This document shows, piece by piece, positions 24,134 to 32,600 of a stretch of 57,089 bases of DNA. The notes under the pieces are model-generated. The model did no database searches, was not told the origin of the DNA, and worked only from the letters and a program-made list of their open reading frames with translations. The stretch covers positions 1 through 57,089 of the forward strand of contig JAUWKS010000019.1 in the NCBI GenBank assembly GCA_030614005.1, read 5' to 3'. The stretch is from Candidatus Heimdallarchaeota archaeon (lineage in GTDB: Archaea > Asgardarchaeota > Heimdallarchaeia > JABLTI01). Numbering within the stretch: position 1 is the first letter of the stretch; every line of letters starts with the position of its first letter. Made by a program: the position numbers and the translations under genes.

Positions 24134-24165
24134 GAGTTTATACTCTCGTCTTTTTTTTTCTTTTT
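24134..24165 (+). terminator. T-rich terminator after the anchored protein gene
   Basis: A weak stem GAGT-TTAT-ACTC (24134-24145), preceded by a small AGCG-AAG-CGCT stem, leads into T9-C-T5. The T-tract is the main termination signal expected in archaea. Confidence 0.5.
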
Positions 24166-24249
24166 CAGTCTTTATTTCAATAAATAACTTCTTTTACTCG
24201 GAATATTAACTTTAAATATCCAAATAATTTAAATTAGATAATTTCAGAA

Positions 24250-24268
24250 TAGAATTTGTTCTAGCAAA
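24250..24268 (+). repeat. Short repeated motif TAGAATTTRTTCTAGCAAA, copy 2
   Basis: Differs from the copy at 14536-14554 in one base. It lies about 120 bases before the pilin-like gene. A shorter piece, TCTAGCAAA, also occurs at 38115-38123 upstream of the response-regulator gene. Confidence 0.35.
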
Positions 24269-24390
24269 AGATTTTTTGCTTATGAAACAAAACAGTAGTA
24301 TACAGTTGAGTAAATAGTAAGAAGAATAGATTTATCAATTGACGTTGTTATTACATATTTAACTAAGGAAACTAACTAGGAGACATAAAA

Positions 24391-24882
24391 ATGGCTTCAG
24401 AATGGGTTATGTACATTAGCGTAATTGCAATTGGAGTAATTGCTATAGCTGGTGTAACTATGACTTTCAACATGATTAATACAAACACAATCGAAAGTAC
24501 CGTTGAAGTAGGACTTAATGATGTGCTGAATACTGTTGCTGAAGAGCTGAAAAATGTTCTTGAGCTAGGCATGGGCACCGATCCTCAGACTAGAGTAGCA
24601 ATCAACCGAACTCTTAGTCTCCCCATTGACATTTCAGGTCATCACTATGAAATCTCTTTCAAAGTCCTCCCAGGTGCGAAGCATTGGTTTATGGTAGCCA
24701 TTGACAATTCAGATGCATCCATAAGCGAAATTCCCTTTGAAACTACCGTTCCTTGGCAAGATGTTTCATTAGTAAATAAAGCAGGAACTGGATTGCCTTT
24801 GTTAAGTAGTGATAGCTTCCAACAACATATTGATTTTATCCGAGCAGCAGGATCAAATACCTTTACAATATATATTTGGTAA
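24391..24882 (+). CDS. Pilin-like / archaellum FlaF-FlaG-like protein
   Basis: 163 residues. A single N-terminal helix (WVMYISVIAIGVIAIAGVTM) is followed by an extracytoplasmic beta-rich domain (LSLPIDISGHHYEISFKVL), the layout of type IV pilin-like proteins and of the archaellum stator proteins FlaF/FlaG. No charged class III leader precedes the helix, which fits FlaF/G better than a processed pilin. The ATG at 24391 follows AGGAGA. Nine bases separate it from the secretion ATPase region, so they form one operon. Confidence 0.65.
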   Translation: MASEWVMYISVIAIGVIAIAGVTMTFNMINTNTIESTVEVGLNDVLNTVAEELKNVLELGMGTDPQTRVAINRTLSLPIDISGHHYEISFKVLPGAKHWFMVAIDNSDASISEIPFETTVPWQDVSLVNKAGTGLPLLSSDSFQQHIDFIRAAGSNTFTIYIW

Positions 24883-24903
24883 TATTAATAGGTGCAAATA
24901 AAA

Positions 24904-26454
24904 ATGACAGAGAAAATCCCAAAAGATGAGGAACAATTCAAAACGGTTTCCTCCATTGAATCAGCTCCATTGCTTGAGGAAACGTATCCACTCATCCCTC
25001 CTTTTAGTTATTGTTTGATTCAGACCGATCCCATCTCTAATAGAACACAATACATTGTAGTCGAAGTTCCTTTAGAACAGAAAGAGGAAGAGAAATTTAA
25101 AACAATCAAACAAATCCTGATAGAAGAATTAGATGTTGATTTCTCGCTCTTAAAAGAGAAGGATCGTGCAGCTGAATATCTTCGTAGAAAAGTCTACGAT
25201 ATCGTTAAAGAGTATTCACTAAAATTGAAGGAAGAATCATTCGATAGAATTCTCTATTATGTTCAGAGAGATCTTTTGGGTTTTGGTAAAATTGAACCTA
25301 TATTAAAAGATCATATGATTGAAGATATCTCCTGTGATGGTGTCGGAGTACCTATCTATGTCTGGCATAGAAAACACGAATCAATTCCTACAAACATCAG
25401 TTTTGATGACGCAGAAGAATTGGATTCATTTGTTATTAAGCTGGCCCAAAGATCAGGCAGACACATTAGTGTAGCCAATCCAATTGTAGACGCTTCCCTT
25501 GCAGATGGTAGTCGTATCAACATTACTTATGGAAAAGAAGTAACTCAAAGAGGGTCAACATTTACCATCCGTAAATTTAAATCAGATCCAATGACAATAA
25601 CGGATCTAATCCTTCTAAATACTCTTGATCCATTGATTGGTGCCTTTTATTGGTTTGTTATTGAAAACAGACACTCCGTTATGATTGCTGGTGGAGTTGC
25701 CTCAGGAAAAACAACATTACTCAATTGTATTTCAATGTTTATTCTCCCTGATGCAAAAATAGTTTCTATAGAAGATACTGCTGAAATTAACCTCCCCCAT
25801 GAAAATTGGATCCCCGCTGTCGCTAGATTAGGTTTCGGGGGAATAGAGAAAGATGGTAGAAAGCGTGGAGAAATATCCATGTTTGACTTGCTGAAAGCTG
25901 CCCTCAGGCAGAGACCTGACTATATCCTTGTCGGTGAAATCCGTGGTGAAGAAGCATATATGTTATTCCAATCGATGGCTACCGGTCATCTTGGTTTATC
26001 AACAATCCATGGAGATTCAGTAGAATCAGTAATTCATAGGTTAGAATCAGAACCAATGAACATTCCTAGAACACTCTTACGTTCTCTCGACATCGTTGCT
26101 GTACAAAGAAAAGTACGTTTGGGTGGTAAATTTATGAGACGAACTGTTGAAGTCACTGAAATTGCAGGAGTTGACCCTGTAACCAACGAATTGCTAACGA
26201 ATCCAGTGTTTAAGTGGAACCCCAAAGAAGATAACTTCACTTTCTATGGTCGTTCTTACATTGTCGAACGAATCCGAGATGGTCTTGGCAGTTCTGATAA
26301 AAAATGCTGGGACGAAATCAACCAAAGAAAAACTGTTCTACGATGGATGGTTAAAAAGAAAGTCAGATACTGGGAAGATGTCAGCACTATAGTTCGAGAA
26401 TATTATAGCAACCCCGAAAAAACATTTGAACGAGCACGAAGAGGACTACAATAA
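24904..26454 (+). CDS. Type II/IV secretion system ATPase (GspE/FlaI/TadA-like)
   Basis: Powers assembly of type IV pilus-like filaments at the cytoplasmic membrane. Walker A is GGVASGKTT near residues 263-271, the Asp box is SIEDTAEINLP, Walker B is ILVGEIRGEEA, and the His box is TGHLGLSTIHGDS. The N-terminal 120 residues form the usual N-domain leading into RDLLGFGKIEPIL. I prefer the ATG at 24904, since AGGTG nine bases before it is a ribosome binding site; the GTG inside that site is also open. Length 516 matches archaeal FlaI/TadA. Confidence 0.92.
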   Translation: MTEKIPKDEEQFKTVSSIESAPLLEETYPLIPPFSYCLIQTDPISNRTQYIVVEVPLEQKEEEKFKTIKQILIEELDVDFSLLKEKDRAAEYLRRKVYDIVKEYSLKLKEESFDRILYYVQRDLLGFGKIEPILKDHMIEDISCDGVGVPIYVWHRKHESIPTNISFDDAEELDSFVIKLAQRSGRHISVANPIVDASLADGSRINITYGKEVTQRGSTFTIRKFKSDPMTITDLILLNTLDPLIGAFYWFVIENRHSVMIAGGVASGKTTLLNCISMFILPDAKIVSIEDTAEINLPHENWIPAVARLGFGGIEKDGRKRGEISMFDLLKAALRQRPDYILVGEIRGEEAYMLFQSMATGHLGLSTIHGDSVESVIHRLESEPMNIPRTLLRSLDIVAVQRKVRLGGKFMRRTVEVTEIAGVDPVTNELLTNPVFKWNPKEDNFTFYGRSYIVERIRDGLGSSDKKCWDEINQRKTVLRWMVKKKVRYWEDVSTIVREYYSNPEKTFERARRGLQ

Positions 26455-26471
26455 TTCCTTTTCAGCTCTAA

Positions 26472-26510
26472 TTTTGCAAAAACAACAGTAAAGTTTGCTG
26501 TTTTGCAAAA
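26472..26510. repeat. Paired TTTTGCAAAA palindromes
   Basis: The 10-base palindrome TTTTGCAAAA occurs at 26472-26481 and 26501-26510, 29 bases apart, with ACAG and CTGT between them able to pair. The whole can fold as one long hairpin. It lies between the ATPase and platform-protein genes and may be a regulator site or an mRNA processing or attenuation hairpin. Confidence 0.45.
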
Positions 26511-26564
26511 GCACTAAAATTTAAAATAGAGAACGTCTAACAATTAAAGAGGAAGGAATATCCT

Positions 26565-27431
26565 ATGAGCAAAACATTTAGAAGAATAGCTTATCTTCGT
26601 GTCGGAAGATTAGTAGAACCACTATTACCTCGTTTTGAAAATCTTGGAAAATCATTAAGAAAAGCTGATATGGGCGTAAGTTTGCGAATGTATCTCGCAT
26701 CTGCTGTAACGATTACATTTATCGCAGCTTTAGTTGGTTTCCCTATAGCTGTTGGTATTGTCTATTTGTTCGCAAGCCAATTTATTTGGTGGGTATCAAT
26801 TTTATTAGGGATTTTGATTCCATTGACAACTTTAACTGGATTCTATATCTATCCTAATTATATCGCAGGCAACCGAAAAAGAGCACTCGAGTCTTCCCTT
26901 CCTACGGCATCTTCATTTATCGCTGCAATGGCTTCTGCAGGAGTTGCTCCTGATAAAGCATTCTTAGCATTGGCTAATGAAAATATTAAACTTGAAATAG
27001 CTAAAGAAGCAGAAAAAATCACTCGAAATATTGAAATCCTTGGGTTTGATTTACTTAGTGCACTAGAATTAGCAGCAGAAAATTCACCTTCAAGAGTATA
27101 TTCAAGTTTCTTAGAAGGATTAGTTTCAGTCGTTATCAGTGGTGGAGATTTAACTAGCTATCTCACTAATGAAACGAAAATGTTAATGCGCGAAAAGGTT
27201 AGAGAAGAAAAAGAATTTATTGAAAGTTTAGGAGTTGTTGCTGAATTATTCTTAGTTATTGGAGTTGTAACTCCTATCTTCTTTGTAATTATGCTCGCAG
27301 TTCTAGCAATTATGAGCTCTGAATCTGGAGCACAAGGAACAATCCTAATGGCTTTGCTTACTTATGTTTTAATTCCAATTGGAATGACAGTTATTATTGT
27401 CTTAATAGATGGTATGCAACCAACAGATTGA
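26565..27431 (+). CDS. Type II secretion F-domain membrane protein (TadC/FlaJ-like), half size
   Basis: The platform protein of type IV pilus-like machines. 288 residues with two N-terminal helices (near residues 45-105), a cytoplasmic T2SSF helical bundle (ASSFIAAMASAGVAPDKAFLAL onward, ending EEKEFIESLGVVAELF), and two C-terminal helices. Archaeal FlaJ proteins usually have about twice this length; one bundle resembles a TadB or TadC half. No second half is in this locus. The ATG at 26565 has GAGGAAGG upstream. Confidence 0.85.
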   Translation: MSKTFRRIAYLRVGRLVEPLLPRFENLGKSLRKADMGVSLRMYLASAVTITFIAALVGFPIAVGIVYLFASQFIWWVSILLGILIPLTTLTGFYIYPNYIAGNRKRALESSLPTASSFIAAMASAGVAPDKAFLALANENIKLEIAKEAEKITRNIEILGFDLLSALELAAENSPSRVYSSFLEGLVSVVISGGDLTSYLTNETKMLMREKVREEKEFIESLGVVAELFLVIGVVTPIFFVIMLAVLAIMSSESGAQGTILMALLTYVLIPIGMTVIIVLIDGMQPTD

Positions 27432-27451
27432 TCTAAAAATAGAATACTAAA

Positions 27452-27492
27452 TGGTAGCTTTAACTAACCAACTACCATCCTCTTTTTATTTT
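27452..27492 (+). terminator. Hairpin terminator at the end of the pilus-like locus
   Basis: ATGGTAG (27452-27458) pairs with CTACCAT (27473-27479), followed by CCTCTTTTTATTTT. It lies between convergent genes and may serve both. Confidence 0.6.
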
Positions 27493-27508
27493 CCATTGAA
27501 TATAAAAC

Positions 27509-27889
27509 TCATAATCTTGCTATGAATTTTTCTTTATTGACAATATGTCTTTCGTGTGTTCCTTCCCCGATTTTATTTTCTCCTTCAAAAGCTTCAACAT
27601 CATAAATCAGATGCTTATTCTCGAAGGATGTTAATTTAGCTTTGACGGAAACTTCAACACCTTGTTTCGATGCTCGTAAATGAGAAATACATACTTTTGT
27701 ACCGACAGTTATCCAACCATCTGGTAAATGCTCCTGCGCATGGTTCATTGCTGTATGTTCCATCATTAATATCATTGAAGGAGTTGAGAGAACAGCTACC
27801 TTCCCACTACCAAGCATATCAGCTATGTGTTTTTCTTCTACGGTAAATTTCTCGACGTGAGTTGTATCAACAGGTAAATCAAATTCCAT
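27509..27889 (-). CDS. Hot-dog thioesterase, FlK-like family
   Basis: About 126 residues matching the FlK (fluoroacetyl-CoA thioesterase-like) hot-dog family: FTVEEKHIADMLGSGKVAV, LSTPSMILMMEHTA with the catalytic-type Glu, GWITVGTKVCISHLRAS, and GEGTHERHIV. It hydrolyses some acyl-CoA; the fluoroacetate specificity of the founder should not be assumed. The ATG at 27889 has GGTGA six bases upstream; TTG at 27901 is an alternative. Confidence 0.85.
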   Translation of the reverse strand: MEFDLPVDTTHVEKFTVEEKHIADMLGSGKVAVLSTPSMILMMEHTAMNHAQEHLPDGWITVGTKVCISHLRASKQGVEVSVKAKLTSFENKHLIYDVEAFEGENKIGEGTHERHIVNKEKFIARL

Positions 27890-27995
27890 ATTTTTCACCA
27901 ATGTAAATCAAATTGCTTCATATTAAAAATTTAACAAAAGTTGTTAAAAGGAATACTACAAATATCTAGAAAAGAGTAAAACTAAGGAGAGAAAA

Positions 27996-28265
27996 TTAAG
28001 CTTCAGTTGAAGCTCTGTTTGTCTCGATAATTTGTTTTCTAAAACATTTGGTACAAAGATAACCACCATAGGGTCTATTGGTCTTGGTGTGACTTTTAGT
28101 TGGTTTAGTGTTATCTTTCATTAATCGTTTCTTGGTGCTAGTAATTTGTTTTTTACAAACAGCACATTTTCCTAGACCAGACTTTACAGGTACCTTATGT
28201 CCTACAGAATCTTTTTTGGGTGGTTTTCGCCAAACTTTCTTGGCAAAACGTTCACTTGGTTTCAT
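27996..28265 (-). CDS. rpl34e: 50S ribosomal protein eL34
   Basis: About 89 residues, very basic, with zinc-binding pairs CAVC and CTKC and the typical RPYGGYLCTKC segment. Archaeal genomes often keep it next to DUF106, as here, divergently. I place the start at the ATG at 28265 giving MKPSERF; a GTG at 28274 is open. The 296 bases upstream to the DUF106 gene hold a TTCGC...GCGAA inverted repeat near 28306 and AT-rich promoter-like DNA but no other gene. Confidence 0.9.
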   Translation of the reverse strand: MKPSERFAKKVWRKPPKKDSVGHKVPVKSGLGKCAVCKKQITSTKKRLMKDNTKPTKSHTKTNRPYGGYLCTKCFRKQIIETNRASTEA

Positions 28266-28570
28266 TAGCTTCACTATTCCGGCATCTATTTACTGAACCA
28301 TATCGTTCGCTATATCGCGAAATTTATTTATCCTTCTTGAATATTGTGTTTGCAATGAAGATTTAAGTGTTACCTTCTTAATGAAAAGTTCGATTTTATA
28401 TACACTCTATTACTCTTATTGAGTAGGTAAGTATTAATATTACTCTTTTCTATTTCTCTTTCAGAGAATAAAACAAGGCATTTTATCGAATAATAAGAAA
28501 TCTTTTATTAGATTAAATATGCTTTCTTATCCTAAGAAACAATAAAATAGCTACATAGGAGAAAAACACT

Positions 28571-29149
28571 TTGGGTTGGTTAAGTTTCCTTGATCCTATT
28601 GGAGTATGGTTTAGTCACATCTTTGAAGCCATTGGAATATTATATTCTCCAGGATCAACTTATTTCATAATTTTGTTTAATATAGCAATAGCGGTGCTAA
28701 TGAGTCTACTAACAAAGGCACTTGTAGATGTCAAGAAAATCAGTAGACACCAAAAAGAAATCAAAGTTCACAATGAAAATAAGAAGAAAGCAATGGATTC
28801 TGCTGATAAGAAATTATGGCAAAAAGTTCAAAGAAGAGAAGATTATATTAAGAAAATCCAAAGTGAAATGATGATTCAAAATATGAAACCAATGCTAGTT
28901 TGGTTTGTTCCTATTACACTTATTTTCTTCCTGATGAGATCAGCCTTTGTCAATATTCCTATTGCTTGGATGCCTTTTAGATTCCCTGAAATACCTATAA
29001 TTATACAAAATGTAAAGTATCTTGGTAATATAACTTGGATGGGGTTCACTGGTTGGTATTTCCTAACATCTATTGGTTTGGGAAATTTCGTTCGGCGCTT
29101 TATGGGTGCTACTCCAAGTGCACAACGAGCAGCTGCTACTACAACATAA
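28571..29149 (+). CDS. DUF106 / EMC3-like membrane insertase (Oxa1 superfamily)
   Basis: 192 residues. The arrangement is TM1 (YFIILFNIAIAVLMSLLTKA), a long cytoplasmic coiled-coil (residues 55-100, HQKEIKVHNENKKKAMDS), TM2 (MLVWFVPITLIFFLMRSAF) and TM3 near residue 155. This is the archaeal DUF106 group, related to eukaryotic EMC3, TMCO1 and GET1 and to YidC, which insert membrane proteins. It may be linked functionally to the Get3-like ATPase at 43767. The start is TTG at 28571, with AGGAG ten bases upstream. Confidence 0.9.
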   Translation: MGWLSFLDPIGVWFSHIFEAIGILYSPGSTYFIILFNIAIAVLMSLLTKALVDVKKISRHQKEIKVHNENKKKAMDSADKKLWQKVQRREDYIKKIQSEMMIQNMKPMLVWFVPITLIFFLMRSAFVNIPIAWMPFRFPEIPIIIQNVKYLGNITWMGFTGWYFLTSIGLGNFVRRFMGATPSAQRAAATTT

Positions 29150-29156
29150 AATGAAA

Positions 29157-29198
29157 TTTGTCCACGAATATTGTGGACAAAAAAATTCTTTTTCTTAT
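29157..29198 (+). terminator. Hairpin terminator after the DUF106 gene
   Basis: TTTGTCCAC (29157-29165) pairs perfectly with GTGGACAAA (29173-29181) around GAATATT, followed by an A-run and TTCTTTTTCTT. Confidence 0.75.
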
Positions 29199-29347
29199 TT
29201 TAGAGACAAAAACAGCTTTTTTGCTCAATTAAAATGTAGTAAGAGGTTATTTTATTAGATAACTAATTTAAAGGTTAAACGATTTTTTCCATTGATAACG
29301 AAAATCCTTTTTAGAAGAAACATTCTGCAATTAATCTTGAAAGAACA

Positions 29348-30283
29348 ATGACCAAAACATCATTCCTCGGGAAGAGTTTAGTGTCAATTCGGGACCTCAC
29401 TAGAGAGCATATTGATCTAATATTAGATGAAGCCGAAAAGATGGATAAAATTATTGAATCAGGGAAAAAACCTCTTGAAGGCAAAGTAATGGTCTCTCTA
29501 TTTATGGAACCAAGCACAAGAACTCGTTTAAGTTTTGAATCTGCGATGCACCGGTTAGGTGGTGCGGTTATTAGTGTATCTGACCCAAAATCTTCTTCTG
29601 CTGCAAAAGGTGAAAGCCTTTCAGATACAATCCGAACAGTAGCTAATTATGGTGATGTGATTGTAATTCGTCATCCAATGGAAGGATCCGCACGGTTAGC
29701 AGCAGAGTTTTCCAGTGTACCGGTGATTAGCGGTGGTAGTGGTGCAGAAGAACATCCAACACAAGCACTACTTGACCTTCTTACCTTAAAGCGTGAATTA
29801 AAGGAAATAGAAGGAAAAAGAATAGCGTTAGTAGGCGATTTGAAATATGGTCGAACAGTACATTCCCTTGCGTATTCTTTAGCAAAATACAAAGATGTGA
29901 TAATAGATTTTGTATCTCCCCCCTCATTAAAAATTCGGGACGAAATCAAAACTGACCTTGAAGAAGCAGGATTAGAGTTTCATGAAGAAGAAAGTCTAAA
30001 CGAAGTAATCTCGAGAGTAGATGCTATATATATGACAAGAATTCAGAAAGAACGATTTGCTCAAGAAAGTGAATACGCCAAAGTTAAAGATGCTTATGTT
30101 TTAACTAAAAAAATAATGAAAAAAACAAAAGGTCCAATACCTGTTTTACACCCTCTCCCACGATTAAATGAAATCGATTATGATATGGATGAAACTGTTC
30201 ATGCAGTATATTTCAAGCAAACATTCAATGGAGTATTAACAAGAATGGCACTTCTGAATCTAGTACTTGGGGGAAAAGCATAG
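29348..30283 (+). CDS. pyrB: Aspartate carbamoyltransferase, catalytic chain
   Basis: Joins carbamoyl phosphate and aspartate, the committed step of pyrimidine synthesis. The carbamoyl-phosphate motif STRTR is at residues 56-60, HPTQALLDLLT and the aspartate-binding region near MTRIQKERF are intact, and HPLPRLNEID closes the domain. 311 residues, family length. pyrI follows after 27 bases, so the holoenzyme is probably the regulated PyrB6I6 form. Confidence 0.97.
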   Translation: MTKTSFLGKSLVSIRDLTREHIDLILDEAEKMDKIIESGKKPLEGKVMVSLFMEPSTRTRLSFESAMHRLGGAVISVSDPKSSSAAKGESLSDTIRTVANYGDVIVIRHPMEGSARLAAEFSSVPVISGGSGAEEHPTQALLDLLTLKRELKEIEGKRIALVGDLKYGRTVHSLAYSLAKYKDVIIDFVSPPSLKIRDEIKTDLEEAGLEFHEEESLNEVISRVDAIYMTRIQKERFAQESEYAKVKDAYVLTKKIMKKTKGPIPVLHPLPRLNEIDYDMDETVHAVYFKQTFNGVLTRMALLNLVLGGKA

Positions 30284-30310
30284 CAATATTATCAAAGGAT
30301 TTGATGAAAT

Positions 30311-30814
30311 ATGAGCGAAAAAACAACTGATAAAAGTGAACTCAAAGTTTCAAAGATTAAAAATGGAACAGTGATTGATCACATAGCTGCGGGAACAGCG
30401 TTACTTGTACTTGAGATGCTGGGGATTACAGGTAGAGAAGGAACAAAGGTAACACTTTCATTAAATGTGCAAAGCAAGAAAAAAACGAAAAAAGATATTG
30501 TGAAAGTTGAGAATAGGATTCTCGATAAAAAAGAAATTAATCAAATTTCACTTATTAGTCCAAGAGCTACAATTAATGAAATAAAAAACTTCACTGTTGT
30601 TAACAAATTCAAAGTAGAGTTACCTGAAGAAGTTCATGGATTTCCAAAATGTATCAATCCAAAATGTATTACAAATGCAAGAGAACCACCAAAACATTCC
30701 TACTTTGTTAAAAGCAGTGACCCATTGAAAATTAGATGTAAATATTGTAACACTAATATGAACAAGCAAGATATTGTTAAAATGTTACTAAAATATCAAG
30801 GGTTAACAAAGTAA
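30311..30814 (+). CDS. pyrI: Aspartate carbamoyltransferase, regulatory chain
   Basis: 167 residues. The N-terminal allosteric domain begins VSKIKNGTVIDHIAAGTA, where the family binds CTP or ATP; the C-terminal zinc domain has C-x4-C in KCINPKC and C-x2-C in CKYC, which contact PyrB. Immediately downstream of pyrB and followed by a terminator. Confidence 0.96.
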   Translation: MSEKTTDKSELKVSKIKNGTVIDHIAAGTALLVLEMLGITGREGTKVTLSLNVQSKKKTKKDIVKVENRILDKKEINQISLISPRATINEIKNFTVVNKFKVELPEEVHGFPKCINPKCITNAREPPKHSYFVKSSDPLKIRCKYCNTNMNKQDIVKMLLKYQGLTK

Positions 30815-30862
30815 CAAAAATAGCAACGACTAAGCTGTATAAAAGAAATTGAAAATTAGAAT

Positions 30863-30905
30863 GTGAAACTGGAAAGAATTCCAGTCACTTTATTATTTTT
30901 TTCTT
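30863..30905 (+). terminator. Hairpin terminator after pyrBI
   Basis: GTGA-AA-CTGGAA (30863-30874) pairs with TTCCAG-TCAC (30879-30888) with two bulged A, then TTTATTATTTTTTTC. It lies between convergent pyrI and eL38 genes. Confidence 0.75.
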
Positions 30906-31098
30906 AATAATCTACAATTGGTATAGTGATTCTTGCTCGAATTGCTTCGGCCTCATTGACTGGGACCTTAATGGTATAGAGTTTGTGTTTGGTTCTGAAT
31001 TTTAACTTAACTTCGTCACCTACTCTTTTAACTCTACATTCAGTTGCACGAGCAATGATGTCATCTAATTTTGAAATGTCTTTGATTTCCTCGGGCAT
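30904..31098 (-). CDS. rpl38e: 50S ribosomal protein eL38
   Basis: 64 residues beginning MPEEIKDISKLDDIIARA, then VKRVGDEVKLKFRTKHKLYT, matching the short eukaryotic-type eL38 (EIKDF..., VKFKVR...YLYTL). It occurs in some archaea, including TACK and Asgard lineages, and is absent from many Euryarchaeota. Single gene, convergent with pyrI. Confidence 0.82.
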   Translation of the reverse strand: MPEEIKDISKLDDIIARATECRVKRVGDEVKLKFRTKHKLYTIKVPVNEAEAIRARITIPIVDY

Positions 31099-31206
31099 TG
31101 GTTTTCACATCATTTGTTTTTTTATTTCTATTTGATTTACAAAATGGACGAGTATTTAAGAGTTTGTTTAAGAAAGAATTTTAGAAATAGTTAAAGCTGT
31201 TGCTTA

Positions 31207-32487
31207 TTACAACAGCTGTTGACCATAACTAATATCTTGCATAACAAGACCAGAAATCATTTTTGGGTAGAAATCAGTTGATTTTTGAGGCATTCGTTCA
31301 TTGTTCTTAGATGCATCAAGTACTTGTGAGGCTTTTGTTGAATTCATAATTACTGCAATAGTTGCTTTGCCATCATCAACTTTTTTCAAAGCATCGTCTA
31401 ACCATCGAATATAGAAGATACTTTCATTTATTTTGAGGTTTTTTGTTTTGAGGATACCATTGAAAATAAGTTCACGAACGATTACAACATCTAATTCTTT
31501 ATAGGAATCTGCATGTTCTTCTTTCAAGAATTTGTCAATAGATTTGGTGTCTTTCAAAACTAAACCATAGGTTTTACCCTCAGTGTAGATAGTGAACGCA
31601 TGCTTTTCATATGAATCCATAAAAGCTTGAATTTTATCCTTTTCAATGGATGAAACTTCAAAATAGTCTTTGATTTCTTTCCAAGCTTCTTCTGAAACTT
31701 TGTATCCATCGAGAACTCTGTGAGTTGGTAAAACAGTTAAACCTTCATCTTGAACTGCAACCAATAAAGTCATTCTGAAATTAACTGCATCATCTTCGGA
31801 CCAATTTGAGCGAGTGTTGCGAATTGTATCGCTATACCCACAAGCAGTTTCATAACGATGATGTCCATCAGCAACAACAATTTGTCCAGGGGGAATTTCA
31901 AAGACTTCTTGAATAATCTTGATTTTATCTGGGTCTTCTAATTTCCAAACTCTATTGCGAACACCCAAACTGTCAATAACATCCATTATCGGTTCTGATG
32001 TAGCAATTTCATCAAAAATTTTGATGGTTGCTTTCTCAGGATCATTATAAAGCATAAATCCAGGCTCTAAGAATGTTTGAGTGGCTTTCAACATATTTAA
32101 ACGATCTATTTTTGGACCTTTGTGTGTCCATTCGTGTGGAAGAACAATTCCTCTTTCAAAGTGAGTTAATTTAACTGCAGCAAAAAATCCTTTTCGAATC
32201 ATTTTCTTGCCATATAATTCAAAATCCTGAAAATAAACATACAGACCTATTTTTTCATCTTGTTCAAAGATATCGTCTGTTTTCCATTTCTCTAAACGTT
32301 CCCCTGAAATTTCATAGCGGTTTTCTTCAATGGGTAAATTCAATCGGCAAAAATTATATTCAGACTTTGCATAATAGTCCTTTTGCATTTCAGCAGTAAT
32401 CTTATCATAGGGTTGAACTACGAGATCTACTAAATCTCCTGCTTTCTTAGTATATCGTATACCTCTAAAGGGTCTTATTTCTACCAT
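31207..32487 (-). CDS. DUF1015 family protein
   Basis: 426 residues. It begins VEIRPFRGIRYTKKAGDLVDLVVQPYD and contains the family's hallmark VADGHHRYETACGY plus FYIRWLDDALKKVDDGKA and MPQKSTDFYPKMISGLVM near the end. The biochemical function of DUF1015 is not settled, but the gene commonly sits beside serA and a class V aminotransferase in bacteria and archaea, exactly as here, so a role in serine metabolism is inferred. It is the last gene of the minus-strand run starting at 34596. Confidence 0.9.
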   Translation of the reverse strand: MVEIRPFRGIRYTKKAGDLVDLVVQPYDKITAEMQKDYYAKSEYNFCRLNLPIEENRYEISGERLEKWKTDDIFEQDEKIGLYVYFQDFELYGKKMIRKGFFAAVKLTHFERGIVLPHEWTHKGPKIDRLNMLKATQTFLEPGFMLYNDPEKATIKIFDEIATSEPIMDVIDSLGVRNRVWKLEDPDKIKIIQEVFEIPPGQIVVADGHHRYETACGYSDTIRNTRSNWSEDDAVNFRMTLLVAVQDEGLTVLPTHRVLDGYKVSEEAWKEIKDYFEVSSIEKDKIQAFMDSYEKHAFTIYTEGKTYGLVLKDTKSIDKFLKEEHADSYKELDVVIVRELIFNGILKTKNLKINESIFYIRWLDDALKKVDDGKATIAVIMNSTKASQVLDASKNNERMPQKSTDFYPKMISGLVMQDISYGQQLL

Positions 32488-32600
32488 CTTGTTTTTTCAC
32501 TTCCTTGTTATAAAAAATTGATTGTGAAGCTAGAGCAAAAAAAAGCTCAGCTTCAATTTTTAGTATTATATTTAGTGAGGATAATCAAAAAGTCACTTTT

